This document shows positions 13,694 to 26,310 of a stretch of DNA of 64,000 bases, piece after piece. The stretch comes from Euwallacea fornicatus (lineage: Eukaryota > Arthropoda > Insecta > Coleoptera > Curculionidae). The stretch spans positions 186,001 to 250,000 of the forward strand of contig NW_027096015.1 of assembly GCF_040115645.1 (NCBI RefSeq), read 5' to 3'. The notes under the pieces are model-generated. The model did no database searches and had not been told where the DNA came from. It was given only the letters and a program-made list of their open reading frames with translations. The position numbers and the translations under genes were made by a program. The first letter of the stretch is position 1. Every line of letters starts with the position of its first letter.

Positions 13694-14220
13694 GAGATCA
13701 TTAAGATGTCACAACAAATCATCATTGCATCTTGTTGAATTTCCAAGAAAAATAGTACTTTAAATGCTCAAACACATAACTTTTGAGACTTTTCAAAATT
13801 TGAAGTTCGATAACTTCGGCAAGTGAGTATCAAATTTTTTAAAGAAAGTGTCCAATTAATCAGCTCGACGAGATTTTGAAGATGTCACAACACATCATGA
13901 TTGCATCTTGTTGAATTTCCAAGAAAAATAGTACTTTATGTGTTCAACACACAACTTTTTTGACTTTTCAAACTTTGAAGCTCGATAACTTCGGCAAATG
14001 AGCACCAAATTGGTTAAACAAAGTGTCCAATTAATCAGCTCGACGAGATCATTAAGATGTCACAACAAATCATCATTGCATCTTGTTGAATTTCCAAGAA
14101 AAATAGTACTTTAAGTGCTCAAACACATAACTTTTGAGACTTTTCAAAATTTGAAATTCGATAACTTCGGCAAATGAGTATCACATTTGTTAAAGAAAGT
14201 GTCCAATTAATCAGCTCGAC
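13694..14220 (+). repeat. Segmental duplication f, copy 1 (pair at 19309-19834)
   Basis: A three-monomer segment (GAGATCATT with TTTAAATGCTC; GAGCACCAAATTGG; GAGATCATT with GAAATTCGATAAC and GAGTATCACATTTG) that recurs at 19309-19834 with an offset of 5615 bp. The match extends leftward to 13343 and 18781 if one extra monomer at about 18957 in the right copy is allowed. The copies continue into ATACCTC monomers at 14221 and 19835. Confidence 0.8.
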
Positions 14221-15273
14221 GAGATTTTGAAGATGTCACAATACCTCATGATTGCATCTTGTTGAATTTCCAAGAAAAATAGTACTTTATGTGTTCAACA
14301 CACAACTTTTTTGACTTTTCAAACTGTGAAGCTCGATAACTTCGGCAAATGAGTATCAAATTTGTTAAACAAAGTGTCTAATTAATCAGCTCGACGAGAT
14401 TTTGAAGATGTCATAACACATCATGATTACATCTTGTTGAATTTCCAAGAAAAATAGTACTTTATTTGTTCAACACACAACTTTTTTGACTTTTCAAACT
14501 GTGAAGCTCGATAACTTCGGCAAATGAGTATCAAATTTGTTAAAGAAAGTGTCCAATTAATCAGCTCGGCGAGATTTTGAAGATGTCACAACACATCATG
14601 ATTGCATCTTGTTGCATTTCCAAGAAAAATAGTACTTTAGGTGCTCAAAGACACAACATTTTTGACTTTTCAAACTTTGAAGCTCGATAACTTCGGCAAA
14701 TGAGTACCAAATTTGTTAAACAAAGTGTCCAATTAATCAGCTCGACGAGATTTTGAAGATGTCACAACACATCATGATTGCATGATGTTCAATTTCCAAG
14801 AAAAATAGTACTTTATGTGTTCAACACACAACTTTTTTGACTTTTCAAACTTTGAAGCTCGATAACTTCGGCAAATGAGTACCAAATTTGTTAAACAAAG
14901 TGTCCAATTAATCAGCTCGACCAGATTTTGAAGATGTCACAACACATCATGATTGCATGATGTTCAATTTCCAAGAAAAATAGTACTTTATGTGTTCAAC
15001 ACACAACTTTTTTGACATTTCAAACTTTGAAGCTCGATAACTTCGGCAAATGATGACCAAATGTGTTAAACAAAGTGTCCAAATTAATCAGCTCGACGAG
15101 ATTTTGAAGATGTCACAACACATCATGATTGCATCTTGTTGCATTTCCAAGAAAAATAGTACTTTAGGTGCTCAAAGACACAACTTTTTTGACTTTTCAA
15201 ACTTTGAAGCTCGATAACTTCGGCAAATGAGCATCAAATTAGTTAAAGAAAGTGTCCAATTAATCAGCTCGAC

Positions 15274-16880
15274 GAGATTTTGAAGATGTCACAACACATC
15301 ATGCTTGCATGATGTTCAATTTCCAAGAAAAATAGTACTTTAGGTGCTCAAAGACACAACTTTTTTGACTTTTCAAACTGTGAAGCTCGATAACTTCGGC
15401 AAATGAGTATCAAATTTGTTAAACAAAGTGTCCAATTAATCAGCTCGACGAGATTTTGAAGATGTCACAACACATCATGATTGCATGATGTTCAATTTCC
15501 AAGAAAAATAGTACTTTATGTGTTCAACACACAACTTTTTTGACTTTTCAAACTTTGAAGCTCGATAACTTCCGCAAATGAGTATCAAATTTGTTAAAGA
15601 AATTGTCCAATTAATCAGCTCGACGAGATTTTGAAGATGTCACTACACATCATGCTTGCATGATGTTCAATTTCCAAGAAAAATAGTACTTTATGTGTTC
15701 AACACACAACTTTTTTGACTTTTCAAACTTTGAAGCTCGATAACTTCGGCAAATGAGGACAAAATTGGTTAAACAAAGTGTCCAATTAATCAGCTCGACG
15801 AAATCATTAAGATGTTACAACAAATCATGATTGCATCTTGTTGAATTTCCATGAAAAATAGTACATTATGTGTTCAACACACAACTTTTTTGACATTTCA
15901 AACTTTGAAGCTCGATAACTTCGGCAAATGATGACCAAATGTGTTAAACAAAGTGTCCAAATTAATCAGCTCGACGAGATTTTGAAGATGTCACAACACA
16001 TCATGCTTGCATGATGTTCAATTTCCAAGAAAAATAGTACTTTAGGTGCTCAAAGACACAACTTTTTTGACTTTTCGAACTGTGAAGCTCGATAACTTCC
16101 GGAAATGAGTACCAAATTTGTTAAACAAAGTGTCCAATTAATCAGCTCGACGAGATGTTGAAGATGTCACAACACCTCATGATTGCATCTTGTTGAATTT
16201 CCAAGAAAAATAGTACTTTATTTGTTCAACACACAACTTTTTTGACTTTTCAAACTGTGAAGCTCGATAACTTCGGCAAATGAGTATCAAATTTGTTAAA
16301 GAAAGTGTCCAATTATTCAGCTCGGCGAGATTTTGAAGATGTCACAACACATCATGATTGCATCTTGTTGCATTTCCAAGAAAAATAGTACTTTAGGTGC
16401 TCAAAGACACAACATTTTTGACTTTTCAAACTGTGAAGCTCGATAACTTCGGCAAATGAGTATCAAATTTGTTAAACAAAGTGTCCAATTAATCAGCTCG
16501 ACGAGATTTTGAAGATGTCACAACACATCATGCTTGCATGATGTTCAATTTCCAAGAAAAATACTACTTTATGTGTTCAACACACAACTTTTTTGACTTT
16601 TCAAACTTTGAAGCTCGATAACTTCGGCAAATGAGGACAAAATTGGTTAAACAAAGTGTCCAATTAATCAGCTCGACGAGATCATTAAGATGTTACAACA
16701 AATCATCATTGCATCTTGTTGAATTTCCAAGAAAAATAGTACTTTAAATGCTCAAACACATAACTTTTGAGACTTTTCAAAATTTGAAGTTCGATAACTT
16801 CGGCAAGTGAGTATCAAATTTGTTAAACAAAGTGTCCAATTAATCAGCTCGACGAGATTTTGAAGATGTCACAACACATC
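15274..16880 (+). repeat. Segmental duplication e, copy 2
   Basis: Partner of 11587-13017, repeating CTTCCGC, GAAATCATT, CAATTATTCAG and ATACTACTT in order. An extra GAGATGTTG monomer with ACACCTC and TTTATTTGTTC lies between the two matching parts at about 16155-16326. Private changes include CACTACACATC near 15641 and TTTTCGAAC near 16075. Confidence 0.8.
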
Positions 16881-17028
16881 ATGATTGCATCTTGTTGAAT
16901 TTCCAAGAAAAATAGTACTTTATGTGTTCAACACACAACTTTTTTGACTTTTCAAACTATGAAGCTCGATAACTTTGGCAAATGAGTATCAAATTTGTTA
17001 AAGAAAGTGTCCAATTAATCAGCTCGGC

Positions 17029-17378
17029 GAGATTTTGAAGATGTCACAACACATCATGATTGCATCTTGTTGAATTTCCAAGAAAAATAGTACTTTATGT
17101 GTTCAACACACAACTTTTTTGACTTTTCAAACTGTGAAGCTCGATAACTTAGGCAAATGAGTACCAAATTTGTTACACAAAGTGTCCAATTAATCAGCTC
17201 GACGAGATTTTGAAGATGTCACAATACCTCATGATTGCATCTTGTTGAATTTCCAAGAAAAATAGTACTTTATGTGTTCAACACACAACTTTTTTGACTT
17301 TTCAAAATTTGAAGCTCGATAACATCAGCAAATGAGTATCAAATTTGTTAAAGAAAGTGTCCAATTAATCAGCTCGAC
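17029..17378 (+). repeat. Dispersed two-monomer unit g, copy 1 of 3
   Basis: The pair 'CTTAGGCAAATGAGTACC with GTTACACAAAG' followed by 'ACAATACCTC with CATCAGC' occurs with second monomers starting at 17204, 18430 and 20361. The CTTAGGC and TTACACAAAG changes appear only in these three places that I can see. The first monomer of this copy has CTTGTTG at the dyad-1 site, whereas the other two have CATGATG. Confidence 0.8.
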
Positions 17379-18254
17379 GAGATTTTGAAGATGTCACAAC
17401 ACCTCATGATTGCATCTTGTTGAATTTCCAAGAAAAATAGTACTTTATGTGTTCAACACACAACTTTTTTGACTTTTCAAACTTTGAAGCTCGATAACTT
17501 CGGCAAATGAGTATCAAATTTGTTAAAGAAAATGTCCAATTAATCAGATCGACGAGATTTTGAAGATGTCACAACACATCATGATTGCATGATGTTCAAT
17601 TTCCAAGACAAATAGTACTTTATGTGTTCAACACACATCTTTTTTGACTTTTCAAAATTTGAAGCTCGATAACATCGGCAAATGAGTATCTAATTTGTTA
17701 AAGAAAGTGTCCAATTAATCAGCTCGACGAGATTTTGAAGATGTCACAACACATCATGATTGCATCTTGTTGCATTTCCAAGAAAAATAGTACTTTAGGT
17801 GCTCAAAGACACAACATTTTTGACTTTTCAAACTGTGAAGCTCGATAACTTCGGCAAATGAGTATCAAATTTGTTAAACAAAGTGTCCAATTAATCAGCT
17901 CGACGAGATTTTGAAGATGTCACAACACATCATGCTTGCATGATGTTCAATTTCCAAGAAAAATAGTACTTTATGTGTTCAACACACAACTTTTTTGACT
18001 TTTCAAACTTTGAAGCTCGATAACTTCGGCAAATGAGGACAAAATTGGTTAAACAAAGTGTCCAATTAATCAGCTCGACGAGATCATTAAGATGTTACAA
18101 CAAATCATCATTGCATCTTGTTGAATTTCCAAGAAAAATAGTACTTTATGTGTTCAACACACAACTTTTTTGACTTTTCAAACTGTGAAGCTCGCTAACT
18201 TCGGCAAATGAGTATCAAATTTGTTAAAGAAAGTGTCCAATTAATCAGCTCGGC

Positions 18255-18604
18255 GAGATTTTGAAGATGTCACAACACATCATGATTGCATGATGTTCAA
18301 TTTCCAAGAAAAATAGTACTTTATGTGTTCAACACACAACTTTTTTGACTTTTCAAACTGTGAAGCTCGATAACTTAGGCAAATGAGTACCAAATTTGTT
18401 ACACAAAGTGTCCAATTAATCAGCTCGACGAGATTTTGAAGATGTCACAATACCTCATGATTGCATCTTGTTGAATTTCCAAGAAAAATAGTACTTTATG
18501 TGTTCAACACACAACTTTTTTGACTTTTCAAAATTTGAAGCTCGATAACATCAGCAAATGAGTATCAAATTTGTTAAAGAAAGTGTCCAATTAATCAGCT
18601 CGAC
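18255..18604 (+). repeat. Dispersed two-monomer unit g, copy 2 of 3
   Basis: Same CTTAGGC/TTACACAAAG then ATACCTC/CATCAGC order as 17029, offset 1226 bp. The first monomer carries CATGATG at dyad 1. Confidence 0.8.
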
Positions 18605-19308
18605 GAGATTTTGAAGATGTCACAACACATCATGATTGCATCTTGTTGAATTTCCATGAAAAATAGTACATTATGTGTTCAACACACAACTTTTTTGACA
18701 TTTCAAACTTTGAAGCTCGATAACTTCGGCAAATGATGACCAAATGTGTTAAACAAAGTGTCCAAATTAATCAGCTCGACGAGATTTTGAAGATGTCACA
18801 ACACATCATGATTGCATCTTGTTGCATTTCCAAGAAAAATAGTACTTTAGGTGCTCAAAGACACAACTTTTTTGACTTTTCAAATTTTGAAGCTCGATAA
18901 CTTCGGCAAATGAGCATCAAATTAGTTAAAGAAAGTGTCCAATTAATCAGCTCGACGAGATTTTGAAGATGTCACAACACATCATGATTGCATGATGTTC
19001 AATTTCCAAGAAAAATAGTACTTTAGGTGCTCAAAGACACAACTTTTTTGACTTTTCAAACTGTGAAGCTCGATAACTTCCGGAAATGAGTATCAAATTT
19101 GTTAAACAAAGTGTCCAATTAATCAGCTCGACGAGATTTTGAAGATGTCACAACACATCATGATTGCATGATGTTCAATTTCCAAGAAAAATAGTACTTT
19201 ATGTGTTCAACACACAACTTTTTTGACTTTTCAAACTTTGAAGCTCGATAACTTCGGCAAATGAGGACCAAATTGGTTAAACAAAGTGTCCAATTAATCA
19301 GCTCGACG

Positions 19309-19834
19309 AGATCATTAAGATGTCACAACAAATCATCATTGCATCTTGTTGAATTTCCAAGAAAAATAGTACTTTAAATGCTCAAACACATAACTTTTGA
19401 GACTTTTCAAAATTTGAAGTTCGATAACTTCGGCAAGTGAGTATCACATTTGTTAAAGAAAGTGTCCAATTAATCAGCTCGACGAGATTTTGAAGATGTC
19501 ACAACACATCATGATTGCATCTTGTTGAATTTCCAAGAAAAATAGTACTTTATGTGTTCAACACACAACTTTTTTGACTTTTCAAACTTTGAAGCTCGAT
19601 AACTTCGGCAAATGAGCACCAAATTGGTTAAACAAAGTGTCCAATTAATCAGCTCGACGAGATCATTAAGATGTCACAACAAATCATCATTGCATCTTGT
19701 TGAATTTCCAAGAAAAATAGTACTTTAAGTGCTCAAACACATAACTTTTGAGACTTTTCAAAATTTGAAATTCGATAACTTCGGCAAATGAGTATCACAT
19801 TTGTTAAAGAAAGTGTCCAATTAATCAGCTCGAC
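19309..19834 (+). repeat. Segmental duplication f, copy 2
   Basis: Partner of 13694-14220, with the same three monomers in order and the same following ATACCTC monomer, which here carries GTCTTCAAC as at 1 and 1931. Confidence 0.8.
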
Positions 19835-20185
19835 GAGATTTTGAAGATGTCACAATACCTCATGATTGCATCTTGTTGAATTTCCAAGAAAAATAGTACT
19901 TTATGTCTTCAACACACAACTTTTTTGACTTTTCAAACTGTGAAGCTCGATAACTTCGGCAAATGAGTATCAAATTTGTTAAAGAAAGTGTCCAATTAAT
20001 CAGCTCGGCGAGATTTTGAAGATGTCACAACACATCATGATTGCATCTTGTTGCATTTCCAAGAAAAATAGTACTTTAGGTGCTCAAAGACACAACATTT
20101 TTGACTTTTCAAACTTTGAAGCTCGATAACTTCGGCAAATGAGTACCAAATTTGTTAAACAAAGTGTCCAATTAATCAGCTCGAC

Positions 20186-20535
20186 GAGATTTTGAAGATG
20201 TCACAACACATCATGATTGCATGATGTTCAATTTCCAAGAAAAATAGTACTTTATGTGTTCAACACACAACTTTTTTGACTTTTCAAACTGTGAAGCTCG
20301 ATAACTTAGGCAAATGAGTACCAAATTTGTTACACAAAGTGTCCAATTAATCAGCTCGACGAGATTTTGAAGATGTCACAATACCTCATGATTGCATCTT
20401 GTTGAATTTCCAAGAAAAATAGTACTTTATGTGTTCAACACACAACTTTTTTGACTTTTCAAAATTTGAAGCTCGATAACATCAGCAAATGAGTATCAAA
20501 TTTGTTAAAGAAAGTGTCCAATTAATCAGCTCGAC
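20186..20535 (+). repeat. Dispersed two-monomer unit g, copy 3 of 3
   Basis: Same marker order as 17029 and 18255. The second monomer starts at 20361, an offset of 1931 bp from 18430. This copy opens the length-invariant block. Confidence 0.8.
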
Positions 20536-21410
20536 GAGATTTTGAAGATGTCACAACACATCATGATTGCATCTTGTTGAATTTCCAAGAAAAATAGTAC
20601 TTTATGTGTTCAACACACAACTTTTTTGACTTTTCAAACTGTGAAGCTCGATAACTTCGGCAAATGAGTATCAAATTTGTTAAACAAAGTGTCCAATTAA
20701 TCAGCTCGACGAGATTTTGAAGATGTCACAACACATCATGATTGCATGATGTTCAATTTCCAAGAAAAATAGTACTTTATGTGTTCAACACACAACTTTT
20801 TTGACTTTTCAAACTTTGAAGCTCGATAACTTCGGCAAATGAGTATCAAATTTGTTAAAGAAAATGTCCAATTAATCAGATCGACGAGATTTTGAAGATG
20901 TCACAACACATCATGATTGCATGATGTTCAATTTCCAAGACAAATAGTACTTTATGTGTTCAACACACATCTTTTTTGACTTTTCAAAATTTGAAGCTCG
21001 ATAACATCGGCAAATGAGTATCTTATTTGTTAAAGAAAGTGTCCAATTAATCAGCTCGACGAGATGTTGAAGATGTCACAACACCTCATGATTGCATCTT
21101 GTTGAATTTCCAAGAAAAATAGTACTTTATGTGTTCAACACACAACTTTTTTGACTTTTCAAACTGTGAAGCTCGATAACTTCGGCAAATGAGTATCAAA
21201 TTTGTTAAAGAAAGTGTCCAATTAATCAGCTCGGCGAGATTTTGAAGATGTCATAACACATCATGATTACATCTTGTTGAATTTCCAAGAAAAATAGTAC
21301 TTTATGTGTTCAACACACAACTTTTTTGACTTTTCAAACTGTGAAGCTCGATAACTTCGGCAAATGAGTATCAAATTTGTTAAAGAAAGTGTCCAATTAA
21401 TCAGCTCGGC

Positions 21411-22285
21411 GAGATTTTGAAGATGTCATAACACATCATGATTGCATCTTGTTGAATTTCCAAGAAAAATAGTACTTTATGTGTTCAACACACAACTTTT
21501 TTGACTTTTCAAACTGTGAAGCTCGATAACTTCGGCAAATGAGTATCAAATTTGTTAAAGAAAGTGTCCAATTAATCAGCTCGGCGAGATTTTGAAGATG
21601 TCATAACACATCATGATTGCATCTTGTTGAATTTCCAAGAAAAATAGTACTTTATGTGTTCAACACACAACTTTTTTGACTTTTCAAACTGTGAAGCTCG
21701 ATAACTTCGGCAAATGAGTATCAAATTTGTTAAAGAAAGTGTCCAATTAATCAGCTCGGCGAGATTTTGAAGATGTCATAACACATCATGATTGCATCTT
21801 GTTGAATTTCCAAGAAAAATAGTACTTTATGTGTTCAACACACAACTTTTTTGACTTTTCAAACTGTGAAGCTCGATAACTTCGGCAAATGAGTATCAAA
21901 TTTGTTAAAGAAAGTGTCCAATTAATCAGCTCGGCGAGATTTTGAAGATGTCATAACACATCATGATTGCATCTTGTTGAATTTCCAAGAAAAATAGTAC
22001 TTTATGTGTTCAACACACAACTTTTTTGACTTTTCAAACTGTGAAGCTCGATAACTTCGGCAAATGAGTATCAAATTTGTTAAAGAAAGTGTCCAATTAA
22101 TCAGCTCGGCGAGATTTTGAAGATGTCATAACACATCATGATTGCATCTTGTTGAATTTCCAAGAAAAATAGTACTTTATGTGTTCAACACACAACTTTT
22201 TTGACTTTTCAAACTGTGAAGCTCGATAACTTCGGCAAATGAGTATCAAATTTGTTAAACAAAGTGTCCAATTAATCAGCTCGAC
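21411..22285 (+). repeat. Run of five near-identical single monomers
   Basis: Monomers starting at 21411, 21586, 21761 and 21936 read as identical 175-bp copies. The one at 22111 matches until its last ~27 bases, where AAAC replaces AAAG and GACCAG replaces GGCGAG. All carry GTCATAACAC, CTTGTTG, ACTGTG, GAGTATC and AAAG. The copy at 21236 differs by GATTACATC. Elsewhere in the window adjacent monomers nearly always differ, so this looks like a very recent monomer-level amplification or slippage event, or an assembly artefact. Confidence 0.9.
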
Positions 22286-22635
22286 CAGATTTTGAAGATG
22301 TCACAACACATCATGATTGCATGATGTTCAATTTCCAAGAAAAATAGTACTTTATGTGTTCAACACACAACTTTTTTGACTTTTCAAACTTTGAAGCTCG
22401 ATAACTTCGGCAAATGAGGACCAAATTGGTTAAACAAAGTGTCCAATTAATCAGCTCGACGAGATTTTGAAGATGTCACAACACATCATGATTGCATGAT
22501 GTTCAATTTCCAAGAAAAATAGTACTTTATGTGTTCAACACACAACTTTTTTGACTTTTCAAACTTTGAAGCTCGATAACTTCGGCAAATGAGTACCAAA
22601 TTTGTTAAACAAAGTGTCCAATTAATCAGCTCGAC

Positions 22636-24560
22636 CAGATTTTGAAGATGTCACAACACATCATGATTGCATGATGTTCAATTTCCAAGAAAAATAGTAC
22701 TTTATGTGTTCAACACACAACTTTTTTGACTTTTCAAACTGTGAAGCTCGATAACTTCGGCAAATGAGTATCAAATTTGTTAAACAAAGTGTCCAATTAA
22801 TCAGCTCGACCAGATTTTGAAGATGTCACAACACATCATGATTGCATGATGTTCAATTTCCAAGAAAAATAGTACTTTATGTGTTCAACACACAACTTTT
22901 TTGACTTTTCAAACTTTGAAGCTCGATAACTTCGGCAAATGAGGACCAAATTGGTTAAACAAAGTGTCCAATTAATCAGCTCGACGAGATTTTGAAGATG
23001 TCACAACACATCATGATTGCATGATGTTCAATTTCCAAGAAAAATAGTACTTTATGTGTTCAACACACAACTTTTTTGACTTTTCAAACTGTGAAGCTCG
23101 ATAACTTCGGCAAATGAGTATCAAATTTGTTAAACAAAGTGTCCAATTAATCAGCTCGACCAGATTTTGAAGATGTCACAACACATCATGATTGCATGAT
23201 GTTCAATTTCCAAGAAAAATAGTACTTTATGTGTTCAACACACAACTTTTTTGACTTTTCAAACTTTGAAGCTCGATAACTTCGGCAAATGAGGACCAAA
23301 TTGGTTAAACAAAGTGTCCAATTAATCAGCTCGACGAGATTTTGAAGATGTCACAACACATCATGATTTCATCTTGTTGAATTTCCAAGAAAAATAGTAC
23401 TTTATGTGTTCAACACACAACTTTTTTGACTTTTCAAACTGTGAAGATCGATAACTTCGGCAAATGAGTATCAAATTTGTTAAACAAAGTGTCCAATTAA
23501 TCAGCTCGACGAGATTTTGAAGATGTCACAACACATCATGATTGCATGATGTTCAATTTCCAAGAAAAATAGTACTTTATGTGTTCAACACACAACTTTT
23601 TTGACTTTTCAAACTTTGAAGCTCGATAACTTCGGCAAATGAGTACCAAATTTGTTAAACAAAGTGTCCAATTAATCAGCTCGACGAGATTTTGAAGATG
23701 TCACAACACATCATGATTGCATCTTGTTGAATTTCCAAGAAAAATAGTACTTTATGTGTTCAACACACAACTTTTTTGACTTTTCAAACTTTGAAGCTCG
23801 ATAACTTCGGCAAATGAGTATCAAATTTGTTAAAGAAAGTGTCCAATTAATCAGCTCGACGAGATTTTGAAGATGTCACAACACATCATGATTGCATGAT
23901 GTTCAATTTCCAAGAAAAATAGTACATTATGTGTTCAACACACAACTTTTTTGACTTTTCAAACTTTGAAGCTCGATAACTTCGGCAAATGAGTATCAAA
24001 TTTGTTAAAGAAAGTGTCCAATTAATCAGCTCGACGAGATTTTGAAGATGTCACAACACATCATGATTGCATGATGTTCAATTTCCAAGAAAAATAGTAC
24101 TTTATGTGCTCAACACACAACTTTTTTGACTTTTCAAACTTTGAAGCTCGATAACTTCGGCAAATGAGTATCAAATTTGTTAAACAAAGTGTCCAATTAA
24201 TCAGCTCGACGAGATTTTGAAGATGTCACAACACATCATGATTGCATGATGTTCAATTTCCAAGAAAAATAGTACTTTATGTGTTCAACACACAACTTTT
24301 TTGACTTTTCAAACTTTGAAGCTCGATAACTTCGGCAAATGAGTACCAAATTTGTTAAACAAAGTGTCCAATTAATCAGCTCGACGAGATTTTGAAGATG
24401 TCACAACACATCATGATTGCATGATGTTCAATTTCCAAGAAAAATAGTACTTTATGTGTTCAACACACAACTTTTTTGACTTTTCAAACTTTGAAGCTCG
24501 ATAACTTCGGCAAATGAGTACGAAATTTGTTAAACAAAGTGTCCAATTAATCAGCTCGAC
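22636..24560 (+). repeat. Higher-order unit h, copy 1 (pair at 26311-28235)
   Basis: Eleven monomers match 26311-28235 in order at an offset of 3675 bp (21 monomers): two GACCAG monomers, alternating GAG and CCAG starts, GATTTCATC with GAAGATCG, GAGTACC, CTTGTTG with AAAG, GTACATTATG, GTGCTCAAC, GAGTACC and GAGTACG. After this, copy 1 returns to GACCAG monomers at 24561 while copy 2 goes on to the GAAAATGTC monomer. Confidence 0.8.
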
Positions 24561-26310
24561 CAGATTTTGAAGATGTCACAACACATCATGATTGCATGAT
24601 GTTCAATTTCCAAGAAAAATAGTACTTTATGTGTTCAACACACAACTTTTTTGACTTTTCAAACTGTGAAGCTCGATAACTTCGGCAAATGAGTATCAAA
24701 TTTGTTAAACAAAGTGTCCAATTAATCAGCTCGACCAGATTTTGAAGATGTCACAACACATCATGATTGCATGATGTTCAATTTCCAAGAAAAATAGTAC
24801 TTTATGTGTTCAACACACAACTTTTTTGACTTTTCAAACTTTGAAGCTCGATAACTTCGGCAAATGAGTACCAAATTTGTTAAACAAAGTGTCCAATTAA
24901 TCAGCTCGACGAGATTTTGAAGATGTCACAACACATCATGATTGCATGATGTTCAATTTCCAAGAAAAATAGTACTTTATGTGTTCAACACACAACTTTT
25001 TTGACTTTTCAAACTTTGAAGCTCGATAACTTCGGCAAATGAGTACCAAATTTGTTAAACAAAGTGTCCAATTAATCAGCTCGACCAGATTTTGAAGATG
25101 TCACAACACATCATGATTGCATGATGTTCAATTTCCAAGAAAAATAGTACTTTATGTGTTCAACACACAACTTTTTTGACTTTTCAAACTGTGAAGCTCG
25201 ATAACTTCGGCAAATGAGTATCAAATTTGTTAAACAAAGTGTCCAATTAATCAGCTCGACCAGATTTTGAAGATGTCACAACACATCATGATTGCATGAT
25301 GTTCAATTTCCAAGAAAAATAGTACTTTATGTGTTCAACACACAACTTTTTTGACTTTTCAAACTTTGAAGCTCGATAACTTCGGCAAATGAGGACCAAA
25401 TTGGTTAAACAAAGTGTCCAATTAATCAGCTCGACGAGATTTTGAAGATGTCACAACACATCATGATTGCATGATGTTCAATTTCCAAGAAAAATAGTAC
25501 TTTATGTGTTCAACACACAACTTTTTTGACTTTTCAAACTGTGAAGCTCGATAACTTCGGCAAATGAGTATCAAATTTGTTAAACAAAGTGTCCAATTAA
25601 TCAGCTCGACCAGATTTTGAAGATGTCACAACACATCATGATTGCATGATGTTCAATTTCCAAGAAAAATAGTACTTTATGTGTTCAACACACAACTTTT
25701 TTGACTTTTCAAACTTTGAAGCTCGATAACTTCGGCAAATGAGGACCAAATTGGTTAAACAAAGTGTCCAATTAATCAGCTCGACGAGATTTTGAAGATG
25801 TCACAACACATCATGATTTCATCTTGTTGAATTTCCAAGAAAAATAGTACTTTATGTGTTCAACACACAACTTTTTTGACTTTTCAAACTGTGAAGATCG
25901 ATAACTTCGGCAAATGAGTATCAAATTTGTTAAACAAAGTGTCCAATTAATCAGCTCGACGAGATTTTGAAGATGTCACAACACATCATGATTGCATGAT
26001 GTTCAATTTCCAAGAAAAATAGTACTTTATGTGTTCAACACACAACTTTTTTGACTTTTCAAACTTTGAAGCTCGATAACTTCGGCAAATGAGTACCAAA
26101 TTTGTTAAACAAAGTGTCCAATTAATCAGCTCGACGAGATTTTGAAGATGTCACAACACATCATGATTGCATCTTGTTGAATTTCCAAGAAAAATAGTAC
26201 TTTATGTGTTCAACACACAACTTTTTTGACTTTTCAAACTTTGAAGCTCGATAACTTCGGCAAATGAGTACCAAATTTGTTAAACAAAGTGTCCAATTAA
26301 TCAGCTCGAC

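Larger units (their letters stand above)
1..20185 (+). repeat. Block A: heterogeneous satellite, mixed 175/176-bp monomers
   Basis: There are 115 monomers with 60 net extra bases. The extra bases come mainly from alleles GCTCAAACACAC, GCTCAAAGACAC and TGTCCAAATTAATC, each adding one base. Many alleles are largely confined to this block: CATGCTTGCATG, GCATTTCC, TCTCAACACATCATAATT, AAGTTCGATAAC, CCATGAAAAATAG, GAGCATCAAATTAG and ACATTTTTGAC. Neighbouring monomers usually differ at many sites, and the order is set by overlapping imperfect segmental duplications listed separately. This is the least homogenised part of the window. Whether it lies towards the array edge is inference. Confidence 0.85.
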
